DNA from: Desulfobulbaceae bacterium
Lineage (GTDB): Bacteria; Desulfobacterota; Desulfobulbia; Desulfobulbales; Desulfocapsaceae
DNA length: 64,000 bases
Reading direction: 5' to 3'
NCBI GenBank assembly: GCA_024636345.1
Contig: JAGXHG010000026.1
Span: forward strand, 49,918 to 113,917
Shown here: positions 27,499 through 37,314 of the stretch, piece after piece
Layout: each line of letters opens with the position of its first letter
Numbering within the stretch: the first letter of the stretch is position 1
The notes under the pieces: model-generated
The model's input: the letters and a program-made list of their open reading frames with translations, nothing else
Database searches by the model: none
What the model was told of the DNA's origin: nothing
Position numbers and translations under genes: made by a program

Positions 27499-28371
27499 AT
27501 GGCGGCCCCTCTTCAGCCCTTTCGCACCGTCTCTGATTTTTCTGTACGCCGGGCGGGCATTATTATCAAAAAAGATCACGAGCCAGCCGGCATCTTTGCC
27601 GACATGCTCCACGACTGGCTGAAGGGCAAGGGAATTACGGCCACAATCAACCAGATTGATCCTGATCTTGATATCCTGATTATCCTGGGCGGGGATGGCA
27701 CTCTGCTCCATGTGGCAGACCAGGCAGCTCGTTACTCTATTCCGGTAATCGGGATCAACTTGGGCAATCTGGGATTTTTGACTGAGCTGACTGAGCAGGA
27801 AGCTCTACCGGCCCTGGAAGAGATCATCTCCGGGGCTGTAACCGTTGAAAACAGGATGATGCTCAAGACCCGCATCGTCCGCGAGAATCAATCGACAGCA
27901 TATCGGTATGCCTTAAACGAGGTGGTGATCAGCAAGGGGACACTGGATCGGGTCCTGCAACTTTCCACCAGGGCAAATGCGGAATATATCACCACCTACA
28001 AAGCAGACGGGCTGATTTTCTCGACCCCCACCGGCTCCACCGCCTATAATCTCTCGGCGGGTGGACCGCTGGTCTATCCGGGACTGGCATCAATTCTGGT
28101 CACCCCTATCTGCCCCTTCATGCTTAGCAGCAGACCGGTCCTCCTGCCACCTGAGACCAGACTCAGCACCCGCATCGATGATGGCCCTGGTCATTACGCC
28201 AATATCATCATCGACGGCCAGTCAGCTTGGGATATGCAGAGCAATGAGATGCTTGAAATCGAGGCAGCTGAACATCCCCTGCTCCTGATTATCTCTCCCC
28301 ACCGTGACTACTTCTCCATCCTGCGCAATAAACTGCACTGGGGCATCCCTCAGGCACAAAGACAACTATAA
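27499..28371 (+). CDS. nadK: NAD kinase
   Basis: 290 residues from the ATG at 27499, one base after the proC stop. LDILIILGGDGTLLHVA holds the GGDG motif and catalytic Asp, followed by NLGNLGFLTEL, LNEVVISKG, TTYKADGLIFSTPTGSTAYNLSAGG and PICPFMLSSRPVLLP. It phosphorylates NAD to NADP with ATP. Confidence 0.95.
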   Translation: MAAPLQPFRTVSDFSVRRAGIIIKKDHEPAGIFADMLHDWLKGKGITATINQIDPDLDILIILGGDGTLLHVADQAARYSIPVIGINLGNLGFLTELTEQEALPALEEIISGAVTVENRMMLKTRIVRENQSTAYRYALNEVVISKGTLDRVLQLSTRANAEYITTYKADGLIFSTPTGSTAYNLSAGGPLVYPGLASILVTPICPFMLSSRPVLLPPETRLSTRIDDGPGHYANIIIDGQSAWDMQSNEMLEIEAAEHPLLLIISPHRDYFSILRNKLHWGIPQAQRQL

Positions 28372-28512
28372 TCACACGTCCATCCAGGTATATAGTAAAG
28401 AAAAGCACCGCCATCCCTGTTCGTGTTTTGATCTATTTATGACCACCCTCCAAACAAGAATCATTAGTAACTCTTGCCTGGTATTAGTGCCTAAAAAAAA
28501 TGAGAACTATTT

Positions 28513-28541
28513 TTGACATTCATCCAAATTTAACATAAAAT
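28513..28541 (+). promoter_or_regulatory. Sigma70-type promoter for the surface-protein operon
   Basis: TTGACA (28513-28518), a 17-base spacer and TAAAAT (28536-28541). The -35 is perfect, the -10 matches 5 of 6, and the region is AT-rich. It is the best candidate to drive the large gene cluster that follows; the rest of the gap (28372-28804) holds no other clear feature. Confidence 0.6.
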
Positions 28542-28804
28542 TCAATTGTAGAATAATTTTTTCGGCTTTTTTTATCTTGATGGGTGGATTGTTTTAACTG
28601 CATTATTTGCCGCAGAATGAACAATCATAACAATGGAGGGGCCTGATGTCTGCGAATCAAAACAAAACTGTTGATTGGAACGCGCCGGTCTTCAATCGTA
28701 AGCACAGTGCCTCTTCGGCTGTGTTTATCCTGGCTTTCTTTCCTGGCTCTTCGAACTTTATTTTACGCGTAATCTCAGACTGCAAAGATGTGTGGAGGAG
28801 AATT

Positions 28805-31800
28805 ATGAACCGGAAACTGACGAATAGGCGAGGCGGTACCTGGATAATTTTTCTTTTTGCATTGGCCTTCTGTGCTTTGTTTACTGTAAACGCCAGGGCA
28901 TTTATCGTCAACGTGGTGGACCCTGCCGGCGCTCCCATTACCGGAGGATTTCGCTGGCTGCTGGAAGAAGACAATACCAATGTCACGGTGCCAGGTGTCC
29001 CGGTGCGGGTCAGCATCAGCACCGACATCCACAACAGCCACGCCCCGGTCGTAAACAAGGGGCAAGAAGCAACCAGCAACAGTGCCAGCATTACCACAGA
29101 TGCCTCCGGCAACCCGCTGAATAAGCGCTATTTCATATCCGTGCTCCCCAATTCCGGGTATTCCATCAGCGGCACGGTGGTGGAGACGCCGAACCCGGCA
29201 TCCGTCACCGTCACGGTGAATCCCCTGCCCCTGCCTACCGCTCAAATATCTCTTTTTGCCTTTGTCGACCACAACCCCATCAACAATGTCTTTGATGAGC
29301 ACGACCAGGGGCTTGGGGGCGCCACGATTATCGTATCCGATGCTGCAGGCCAGGTCTCGCAGGATGCCTTCGGCAACCCCCTGGGCACCCAGTATGCGTT
29401 TGATCCAGGAACCGGACAGGCAATTGTTGATGTCGACGGCAACCCCACGGTTACCATGATGGGAAACGGTGGCCTCACCACCCTGACCCAGAATCAGTTT
29501 GTCGCAGGCGGCGCCGCTAACCCTTACAACCTGCGGGTGGGCGAAGTCCTGATCAAGTACCTCGTTCCCGGCAAGTACGGCGTCCGGGTAGTGCCTCCAG
29601 GGTTTGACGATAGCGGCACTGCCATGAAATGGTCGCAGACCTCCACCATCGAAGGAACGCCCACGGTAGATGCCTGGGTCAAGGCGAACGAGCCCAAACT
29701 CTTTACCGAAGGGTTTGGCACCGGCTTCAACCACGTCTTTTACGGTTTTTTAAAGGTAAGCCCGGCCACTTCAAGCTTCCAGGGGCAGACCTTCACTACC
29801 CTGGAGTGGAATCAAACCCCTCCTGCCACCGCAACCGGCACCATTACCGGAACGCTGAGGATGAACCATTTTTCCCGGCCGCCGACTCTCCAGGGATATT
29901 TCCCCGGGATACCCGTCCCTGGCGGCTGGGTCGGCCTCAATGATCCGCTGGTTCAGCCTGGAGACACGGCAATAGCCGTAGCAGGAAAGTATGCAGCGGC
30001 CTGTAATGAAGACGGCTCTTTTGTCATTAATAATGTGCCTCCCGGCACCTACCAACTGGTTACCTGGGACACCAATCTGGATAGCCTTTTCGGCTTCCAC
30101 ACCGTCACTGTCCCACCGGGTACTGCCGGGACAGGCGATACCGTTACTTTAGGCAATGTCCTGACCTTCCGCTGGTTCGGCACTCTGGAAAGCTATGTAT
30201 TTTTCGACGCGGATGAGGACGGCTTCCGTGACCCCGGGGAGCCCGGCATCCCGGAGCAGAACGTCAACCTCAGGTTCCGGGACGGTACCATCTATCAGGC
30301 GTTTCCCACCGATAGAGACGGCTTCGTGCCCTTTGACGAGGTCTTTCCCTTCTTCAAATGGCTGGTGGTAGAGGTAGACTTTGCCCGGTTCAAGGCCACG
30401 GGCATGACCACGGCGGTCGATCACGGCGGTCCCATCCCTGGCCCGAACTGGCCCGCAAACGGCAACAAGAATCCTCAGCCTCAAAATCCTGCCGACCCGT
30501 TCAACACCTACGGAACGCTTGATTACCGCTCTGAGACCGGTCCGGTTCTCACCCAGGCCATGCATCTTTTCCTGGGCCAGACCAACCTGATCGAATGGGG
30601 GAAGAGCAGTTACAAAGTTGGGGAAAACGGCGGTATTAGCGGCATCGTCTTTTATGCCGTGACCCGTGCCGAAAACGATCCGCGCTACGCGGCAGCCGAG
30701 ACCTGGGAGCCCGGCATTCCCCGGGTACAGGTGAATCTGTATCAAGACATGCTTGTCAACGCCACCGGTCTTCCCGGCAGCGACGGGATCGTTGACGACC
30801 TCAACGGTGACGCAGCTGCAACCCTGGCTGACGCGGACAACTATCCGTTCCAGTGGGCACCGATGTATGCAGCAGATCCTGGTTTCACAGGGATTCCCGG
30901 ACCGGAGGACGTTGATGACGGCTTCACTGGCGTCGATTTAGCATCGGGCAATGGCGTGTTCAATTTCGGCGATGCCGTCCAGATCGCCACCACGGACAGC
31001 TGGGACGACAGCAAACCCAGCGACTGCATCCAGGACCTGCCGATCCTGCCCGGCCTCGGTGCCATCAACGAGTGTGCCGACAGCTTCGGCACCTGGAACC
31101 AGGTCCGGCCCGGTATCTTTGACGGCGGTTACGCCTTTGACTCCTACTATCCCGGCGGCATTGCTTCGGGAAGCACGGAAACAGCCGGTCTGCCGACCGG
31201 GAACTACATTGTTGAGTCAGTTCCGCCTCCGGGGTATGAACTGCTTAAAGAGGAAGACAAAAACGTAGACTTCGGAGATACCTACATCCCGAGTCCGCTG
31301 CTCCTGCCGCCGGTCTGCGTCGGCGACCTGCACCCCGTGCCCGCCTTCATGTCGTTTGACGGTGTCACCCCGGCTCCTTTTGCCGGAGAGCTCAGGCCTT
31401 ATTGCGACCGGAAGCAGGTCAATCTGGGCACCGGACAGAATGCCGCGGCTGATTTCTTCCTGTTAACCCAGGTGCCCAAGGCGGCGCGGGCTGTCGGCTT
31501 TGTCAACAACGACCTCGGCGCCGAGTTCAATCAGGCCAGCCCCATCTACGGCGAAAAACTGGCTGCGGCCTGGATTCCAATATCCTTCAGAGATTGGCAG
31601 GGAAAAGAGCTGGTACGGGTTTACGCCGATGAGTTCGGCGGCTATAATGCGCTGCTCCCGTCGACCTATACGGTCAATGTACCATCGCCCACCGGGGTGT
31701 CGCCAAACATGATCACCCTGGTCTTGAACGACCCCTACATGGCAGACAGCGTGACCCCGGATCCCTTTCACGACCCGGATTACGCGGTTACCCCTTGGAC

Positions 31801-34690
31801 CTTTCATTACATGCCTGGTGCCACCAGCTATCTGGATACTCCTATTGTGCCGGTTACAGCCTTTGCTGCAAGCGACGTACGGCTTGACACCGGCCCTGCC
31901 AACGGCACCCCGGTAATCCACGCGGTCACCACCGACAGCCAGGCGGGTCCCCTTGTCTGCACCAATGCGCCTGGAACTCAAACGGTAACCATTAATGCGC
32001 CTCCCGGCGGATCCATCACGATCCGCAACCCGGAATACCCGGCACTCAGCAGCCTGCCAACCATCACCAGAGATGTAGGCTTCGAGGCCGCCCAAGGCAA
32101 TGGTTCGGTCACCCTTGACGGCGTTGAACTCACCGTGGACTCCTGGAACAATACGGCGATCCAGTTAACCTTGCCTGGCGTCAGCGCCACTGGTCGGCTC
32201 ATGGTGACCAGGGACAACGGCCTTGTTTCGGAGGTCGGCGTGACTCTGAACATTTTGGACTGCTCCGGCCTGACTGTTCACACAGTCGCGGCACTCGGTT
32301 CCATCCAGACTGCCGTCGATGCGGCCACAGCCGGCGACATCATCCTGGTTGGCACAGGCGTATTCAATGAAAACGTCATCATGGACAAGCCCGTACGGTT
32401 GCAGGGAAGCGGCACCGGTTCGGTTATCAACGCCAATCCCATTCCCCTTGACCGTCTTGACCTCTGGCATGCCCGCGTAGATGCCCTGGGTGCCCAGGCA
32501 TTTATCGCCTTTCTCCTCAAGAATCCTTTCTCCGCGGGTGAAACTCCCGGCATCTTCGTGGTAGGAGAAACTGTATTTCCCGATGGAAATCTGCAAAATC
32601 CGGGCGGGGGTACGCTGACCCTCAATCCGGGAAATCTCTTCTCCGTGCCCGGCCAGGCTGCTATTGACGGGTTCACTCTCCTCGGGTCCAAGGCCGGCGG
32701 CGGTATCTTCGCCGTCAGCGGCGCCTATGGACTGGAGATCAGTAACAACAACATCACCAACAACCAGGGCAACTTCGCCGGCGGTATAGCCATAGGGACT
32801 CCGGATTCCGGTTTCCCCGCTGATTTAACCGGCAGAAGCATTAACGAAGGAATTGTCATCCGTCACAACAAGATTCACAGAAACGGCGGTATTCAGGGCG
32901 GCGGCGGCATCGCCATCAATGAAGGCTCCGAAGGCTACCTGATTGATGAAAACATCATCATCGGCAACTTCGGCCGCTATAACGGCGGCGGCATCCAGCA
33001 CCGTGGCCTGAGCCTGGGTGACAATGTCATCCACGGAAACCGTATCCTCTTCAACGAAATCTTTTTTGGCGCCCTGTTGGCGCTGGCCGGTGACGGCGCC
33101 GGGGTCTTCATCGGCGGCGACACCGTCGGAGGAACGGGATCAGGATCGGTGACCATTGACGGCAACCTGATCCAGGGCAACATGACCGGTTCCGGCAACG
33201 GCGGCGGCATCCGTGGCTTTGCCGTCAACGGTGAGGATGTGCGGCTTTCACCCGGTGATGATGCAACTTGGTACCGGCTGGACATCTTCAACAATATGAT
33301 CGTTAACAACGTGGCCGGCAATTCCGGGGCGGGAATTTCTCTCCAGGATGTCGCCCGTGCCAACATTGTCAACAACACCATTGCCCGCAATGACAGCACC
33401 GCCACCAGCGCCTTGACCTTCCAGGCGGGACAGGCGAATTCCACTCCGCAACCGGCGGGAATCGCTGCCGGGCTGCACAGTACCATCTTGCAGGGCCTGT
33501 TCACAATTCCAGGTGAGCCAACCTATTCCGATCCCCTGCTGGTAAATGACATCATCTGGCAGAATCGTTCGTTCTTCAATGATGCCTCGCTGAACGGAGG
33601 AGCAGGCGGCCTGGCGATAAATCCCGCCGGGCAGTACTGGGATATTCACGTCGTGGGAGCGGTCTCCAGCACAGACCCCCATCTGGATCCGAACTTCTGC
33701 ATCCTCACGAGCCTGACCGATCCCGCTACCGGATTCACCTACAATGGGACGAACAGCACCACCGCTCCCGGCTTTATTGGCGCCTATTTTAATGTACTCG
33801 AGTCGACCACCGTGGTGGATGAAGGCGGCAATGCCATCAACCTCCGTTTTACCCCCCTTACCATCTTAGGCAGCAATTATCACATTGCGACTGGCCAGCC
33901 GGGTTCGATCGTACCTTTGACTACCTTCTCCCCTAGACTCGATGTTGATTTTGACGGTGAACCCCGGCCCTTTGGTCCGGAGCCGGATATCGGGGCGGAC
34001 GAAGTACAAGCAGTACCAGCAGCAGCGGCTGCGGCGCCAGCCCTGTTAAGCTGGAACAGTGTCACAAAGGTAAAACCCTCCCAAGTCACGGATATCGGTT
34101 CTGTAACCCCCGGCATCCTGACTGGCGCAAAGCAGCAAATATCGGCATCCGCACCGGCTGGGATAATTACCGGTCTAACGGGGACCGTGATTGAAACGGT
34201 TAAGGAAACTCTGTCCGGGATTGTGGAGAAGATCGTTCCCGGTCGAAGCAATTCCGCCGCTGGTCCCGGTAGTGATATATCTGGAAGTACAACCGTTTCT
34301 CCCCTGACCGGGAATGTTACCGGCCTTGCCAAGGGAACGGAGGTCTCAATTATAGACAACCAACTCCTGACCAAGGGCACGATTGCCAACGGTGAAGATA
34401 TAAATCAGGCTAACAGCTCGTCAGTACCGCGTCCCCAAGAGGAAGTAGCGGGCCTGGCCTTCTCCAGTCCGGTACAAGGGAAAGCATCTCTGTCCGGCAA
34501 CGGAGCGGACCATGCCTTGTCCACCGTTCAATCGAATCAGTCCGGAACACCCCTTGACAACACCCAGAAGCAGGGTGAGTTGAAGAGCACCGTAAACAGG
34601 TATGTATTTGTCGGGCTGAGCCTGTGCGGCCTGGCTTTAATTCTCGTCATAGCTCTTTTGCCTAAGACGAAAACAAAGCGGGAACAGTAA
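28805..34690 (+). CDS. Giant exported surface protein with B-repeat-like domains, beta-helix and C-terminal membrane anchor
   Basis: 1961 residues from the ATG at 28805 (GGAGG just upstream), chosen because it yields a clean signal peptide (IIFLFALAFCALFTVNARA). An earlier ATG at 28646 also has GGAGG and would add 53 residues. Regions: SdrD-B/carboxypeptidase-regulatory-like modules near residues 145-200, 455-520 and 605-660 (for example YVFFDADEDGFRDPGEPGIP); many Asp-rich loops that could bind calcium; a right-handed parallel beta-helix around 1155-1735 (SIQTAVDAATAGDIILVGTG, then Gly/Asn-rich coils such as NNNITNNQGNFAGGIAIG), closing with PDIGADEVQ; a Ser/Gly/Thr linker; a membrane helix around 1931-1953 (VFVGLSLCGLALILVIALL) and a KTKTKREQ tail. 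It heads a cluster with multicopper-oxidase-like proteins. It may be a scaffold or adhesin for the oxidase; this is inference. Confidence 0.8.
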   Translation: MNRKLTNRRGGTWIIFLFALAFCALFTVNARAFIVNVVDPAGAPITGGFRWLLEEDNTNVTVPGVPVRVSISTDIHNSHAPVVNKGQEATSNSASITTDASGNPLNKRYFISVLPNSGYSISGTVVETPNPASVTVTVNPLPLPTAQISLFAFVDHNPINNVFDEHDQGLGGATIIVSDAAGQVSQDAFGNPLGTQYAFDPGTGQAIVDVDGNPTVTMMGNGGLTTLTQNQFVAGGAANPYNLRVGEVLIKYLVPGKYGVRVVPPGFDDSGTAMKWSQTSTIEGTPTVDAWVKANEPKLFTEGFGTGFNHVFYGFLKVSPATSSFQGQTFTTLEWNQTPPATATGTITGTLRMNHFSRPPTLQGYFPGIPVPGGWVGLNDPLVQPGDTAIAVAGKYAAACNEDGSFVINNVPPGTYQLVTWDTNLDSLFGFHTVTVPPGTAGTGDTVTLGNVLTFRWFGTLESYVFFDADEDGFRDPGEPGIPEQNVNLRFRDGTIYQAFPTDRDGFVPFDEVFPFFKWLVVEVDFARFKATGMTTAVDHGGPIPGPNWPANGNKNPQPQNPADPFNTYGTLDYRSETGPVLTQAMHLFLGQTNLIEWGKSSYKVGENGGISGIVFYAVTRAENDPRYAAAETWEPGIPRVQVNLYQDMLVNATGLPGSDGIVDDLNGDAAATLADADNYPFQWAPMYAADPGFTGIPGPEDVDDGFTGVDLASGNGVFNFGDAVQIATTDSWDDSKPSDCIQDLPILPGLGAINECADSFGTWNQVRPGIFDGGYAFDSYYPGGIASGSTETAGLPTGNYIVESVPPPGYELLKEEDKNVDFGDTYIPSPLLLPPVCVGDLHPVPAFMSFDGVTPAPFAGELRPYCDRKQVNLGTGQNAAADFFLLTQVPKAARAVGFVNNDLGAEFNQASPIYGEKLAAAWIPISFRDWQGKELVRVYADEFGGYNALLPSTYTVNVPSPTGVSPNMITLVLNDPYMADSVTPDPFHDPDYAVTPWTFHYMPGATSYLDTPIVPVTAFAASDVRLDTGPANGTPVIHAVTTDSQAGPLVCTNAPGTQTVTINAPPGGSITIRNPEYPALSSLPTITRDVGFEAAQGNGSVTLDGVELTVDSWNNTAIQLTLPGVSATGRLMVTRDNGLVSEVGVTLNILDCSGLTVHTVAALGSIQTAVDAATAGDIILVGTGVFNENVIMDKPVRLQGSGTGSVINANPIPLDRLDLWHARVDALGAQAFIAFLLKNPFSAGETPGIFVVGETVFPDGNLQNPGGGTLTLNPGNLFSVPGQAAIDGFTLLGSKAGGGIFAVSGAYGLEISNNNITNNQGNFAGGIAIGTPDSGFPADLTGRSINEGIVIRHNKIHRNGGIQGGGGIAINEGSEGYLIDENIIIGNFGRYNGGGIQHRGLSLGDNVIHGNRILFNEIFFGALLALAGDGAGVFIGGDTVGGTGSGSVTIDGNLIQGNMTGSGNGGGIRGFAVNGEDVRLSPGDDATWYRLDIFNNMIVNNVAGNSGAGISLQDVARANIVNNTIARNDSTATSALTFQAGQANSTPQPAGIAAGLHSTILQGLFTIPGEPTYSDPLLVNDIIWQNRSFFNDASLNGGAGGLAINPAGQYWDIHVVGAVSSTDPHLDPNFCILTSLTDPATGFTYNGTNSTTAPGFIGAYFNVLESTTVVDEGGNAINLRFTPLTILGSNYHIATGQPGSIVPLTTFSPRLDVDFDGEPRPFGPEPDIGADEVQAVPAAAAAAPALLSWNSVTKVKPSQVTDIGSVTPGILTGAKQQISASAPAGIITGLTGTVIETVKETLSGIVEKIVPGRSNSAAGPGSDISGSTTVSPLTGNVTGLAKGTEVSIIDNQLLTKGTIANGEDINQANSSSVPRPQEEVAGLAFSSPVQGKASLSGNGADHALSTVQSNQSGTPLDNTQKQGELKSTVNRYVFVGLSLCGLALILVIALLPKTKTKREQ

Positions 34691-34704
34691 AAAAGGGGTG
34701 ATAT

Positions 34705-35934
34705 ATGAATAGCATACTCAAATATTCAATCATGGCCGTATCTGTGGGCAGCTTCCTGTCCATGATGTCGGTGTTTCCGGCAAACGCTGGAGTTTCCGTG
34801 CAATGTCCAGGCGATACAGATGGATCCGCAACGTGGACGGGTTCAGAAGTTCAGCCCCCCAACACCAAGTGCATGCATCTTGGCGCAGGGGATGGTTTCA
34901 TCACCATGGCCGATGGCTTGTCCCAGTATATTTTCGGTTTTTCAAACCTGACCGGCCTGGTAACCAGGCCGGTGTTTCCGGCCCCTGCCGATGACGTCAT
35001 GATGGCAGGCATGCTGGGGGCAAGCTTTCCGGCACCTCCTATCGTACTCGATGAAGGTGACGAATTCTATCTGACCCTTACCAATGTAGGCATGGCGGTC
35101 CGTCCCGATCTCTTTGATCCGCACACCGTTCATTACCACGGCTTTCCCCAGGCTGCGCCTATTTTTGACGGCGTCCCGGACTCCTCGATTTCGATCAACA
35201 TGGGTTCCAGCCTGACCTATTATTACAAGATTAATGATCCGGGAACGTACATGTATCATTGTCATGTCGAAGCCGCCGAACACATGCAGATGGGCATGGT
35301 GGGCAATCTCTATGTGCGGCCAGCCCAGGACGGAACCACCAAAATTTACGGCGGTAAGACTTATACCCGGTTTGCCTACAATGACGGTGACGGTTCAACC
35401 GGCTACGACGTGGATTACCCGATCCAGATCGGATCCTTTGATTCCGCCTTTCACAATGCAAGTGAAGCAGTACAGCCCCTGCCCTTCGCCCTGATGGTGG
35501 ATAACTACCCCATGCTCAATGGCAGAGGGTATCCGGATACAGTTAACCCCGCGTCGCTTCCGGCACCCGCAGAAAACGGCGGCAAGGTTTCCCAGAAGGA
35601 GAGTTCCCTGGTCACTGCCGATCGGGGGCAACGGGTACTGCTGCGCATTTCCAACCTGAATGTTACCCGGTTTTATACTTTGGGATCCATGGGCATATCG
35701 ATGAATGTGATTGGCAAGGATGCGAAGCTGTTGCGGGGTCCAGATGGTAAGAACCTCTATTACAAGACAAACTCAGTCACGCTCGGAGGAGGTCAGTCTG
35801 TTGATGCTATCATTGATATCCCTGCAGATGCGATTTCTGGGAGGAGATACTTCCTCTATACGACCAATCTGAACTATCTGAGCAACGACACAGAACCGTT
35901 CGGCGGGATGATGACTGAAATCAGAGTCAACTGA
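34705..35934 (+). CDS. Cupredoxin protein carrying the N-terminal half of a multicopper-oxidase copper set
   Basis: 409 residues with a signal peptide (to about A28). Domain 1 holds TVHYHGF (His143, His145) and YMYHCHVEAAEHMQMGM (His185, Cys186, His187, His193, Met198). Thus two of the four HxH trinuclear-cluster motifs and a full type-1 copper set (Cys, His, Met) lie in the first domain. The second domain (from about 270) is cupredoxin-like but has no HxH. This resembles the type-C arrangement of two-domain multicopper oxidases, with the type-1 site in domain 1. The complementary HxH pair is in the next gene. It is exported, probably periplasmic or surface-attached. Confidence 0.8.
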   Translation: MNSILKYSIMAVSVGSFLSMMSVFPANAGVSVQCPGDTDGSATWTGSEVQPPNTKCMHLGAGDGFITMADGLSQYIFGFSNLTGLVTRPVFPAPADDVMMAGMLGASFPAPPIVLDEGDEFYLTLTNVGMAVRPDLFDPHTVHYHGFPQAAPIFDGVPDSSISINMGSSLTYYYKINDPGTYMYHCHVEAAEHMQMGMVGNLYVRPAQDGTTKIYGGKTYTRFAYNDGDGSTGYDVDYPIQIGSFDSAFHNASEAVQPLPFALMVDNYPMLNGRGYPDTVNPASLPAPAENGGKVSQKESSLVTADRGQRVLLRISNLNVTRFYTLGSMGISMNVIGKDAKLLRGPDGKNLYYKTNSVTLGGGQSVDAIIDIPADAISGRRYFLYTTNLNYLSNDTEPFGGMMTEIRVN

Positions 35935-35949
35935 AAAAGGGAGAGCAAA

Positions 35950-37296
35950 ATGCATATGAGAGTTATCAAAACGGCGTTCCAGGTTACCGTTCTTTTTGCC
36001 GCCTTCCTACTCCTGTTGACAGTCAATGCAGGGGCGATGATTAACGGCATAACTGGAACCACCTTTAACCTGACAGCAAAAACAGGCCATATTTCAACTC
36101 CTGACGGCGGCAGCTATCTCATTTGGGGATATGCCAACGGTACCGGTCTGGCCCAGTATCCGGGTCCGACATTAATTGTAAATCAAGGTGCTCTGGTACG
36201 GGTAAAACTGACCAACAATCTAACCGTGGCTGGGGGTGGGACGCCTCCCAACGTTTCCATAGTTTTCCCCGGTCAGCAGGTCACAATTGCCTCTGCAGAC
36301 CCGGGTGTTCCCGGAATTTTGACCAAAGAAGCAGCATCGGGCAAAACAGTGACCTATCAATTTACAGCCACTAATCCCGGCACCTATACCTATTACAGCG
36401 GGACCGATTCCGCACTCCAGATCGAAATGGGATTTATGGGAACAATTATCGTCCGGCCCACTAAAGGAGCCAATTTCGCGTATAACCATCAGGACGCCAA
36501 GTTTGATAGGGAGACCCTTTTCCTGCTCACCGAAATGGATCCAAGAATTCACCAGGCAGTTGAAAATTTCGGACCGGCAGGGGTGGTTGGCACTGATTAT
36601 CTTGCAAACTATTTTCCTGTGCTCTGGTTCATCAACGGCCGTGCCGCTCCAGACACCATGGCTGAACCCATGGCTCCGTGGTTGCCGTACCAGCCGTATA
36701 ACTGCATGCCCATGATGCATCCGGGGGAAAAACTGCTGATGAGAGTTGTCGGCGGCGGACGCGATCTCCATCCTTTTCATCATCATGGAAGCCACGCACG
36801 CGTCATCGCCCGCGATGGACAACTCCTCGCAAGTGCCCCGAATACAGGGCCTGATCTAAGCACCGAGGTGTTCACCATTCAGTCACAACCCGGCAGCACC
36901 ATTGACGCAATCTTCGAATGGACCGGCAAGGGACTTGGCTGGGATATTTACGGAACAGCTGCGGACGGTCCCGAATTTATCCATACCTGCAACGACACCA
37001 TTGTTGTTGATGGCTTTGATGACGCGACTCACGAATACTGTGCGGACCATGACAAGCCCTTTCCGGTCACGCTGCCTACAAACCAGGAACTGGCTTTCGG
37101 TGGATTTTATAGCGGCAGTCCGTTCCTCGGGTCACTCAATTCCCTCCCGCCTGGTCAAGGAGGACTTAATCCCAATGGGGGATATACCTACATGTGGCAC
37201 TCGCACACCGAAAAAGAGATGGTCAATTATGATATTTTTCCCGGCGGCATGATGACAATGTTGCTTATCGAAGCACCGGGTGTCCCGATAAATTAA
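35950..37296 (+). CDS. Cupredoxin protein carrying the C-terminal half of a multicopper-oxidase copper set
   Basis: 448 residues with a signal peptide (VTVLFAAFLLLLTVNAGA). The N-terminal cupredoxin domain has lost all copper ligands (YTYYSGTDSALQIEMGFMG where HSH is expected). The C-terminal domain has LHPFHHHGSH (His274, 277-279) and YMWHSHTEKEM (His417, Ser418, His419). The usual type-1 cysteine of HCH is serine, so this chain alone lacks a type-1 site but could supply the other half of a trinuclear cluster. It lies 15 bases after the previous gene. A heteromeric oxidase made of the two products is the simplest reading. Confidence 0.8.
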   Translation: MHMRVIKTAFQVTVLFAAFLLLLTVNAGAMINGITGTTFNLTAKTGHISTPDGGSYLIWGYANGTGLAQYPGPTLIVNQGALVRVKLTNNLTVAGGGTPPNVSIVFPGQQVTIASADPGVPGILTKEAASGKTVTYQFTATNPGTYTYYSGTDSALQIEMGFMGTIIVRPTKGANFAYNHQDAKFDRETLFLLTEMDPRIHQAVENFGPAGVVGTDYLANYFPVLWFINGRAAPDTMAEPMAPWLPYQPYNCMPMMHPGEKLLMRVVGGGRDLHPFHHHGSHARVIARDGQLLASAPNTGPDLSTEVFTIQSQPGSTIDAIFEWTGKGLGWDIYGTAADGPEFIHTCNDTIVVDGFDDATHEYCADHDKPFPVTLPTNQELAFGGFYSGSPFLGSLNSLPPGQGGLNPNGGYTYMWHSHTEKEMVNYDIFPGGMMTMLLIEAPGVPIN

Positions 37297-37314
37297 CGGA
37301 GCAAGAGGAGAATT

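Noticed and set aside
28775-34389. Long minus-strand open frames inside the giant protein gene (up to 319 codons)
   Set aside because: They are antisense shadows of a GC-rich, repeat-rich gene; their translations have no domain features.
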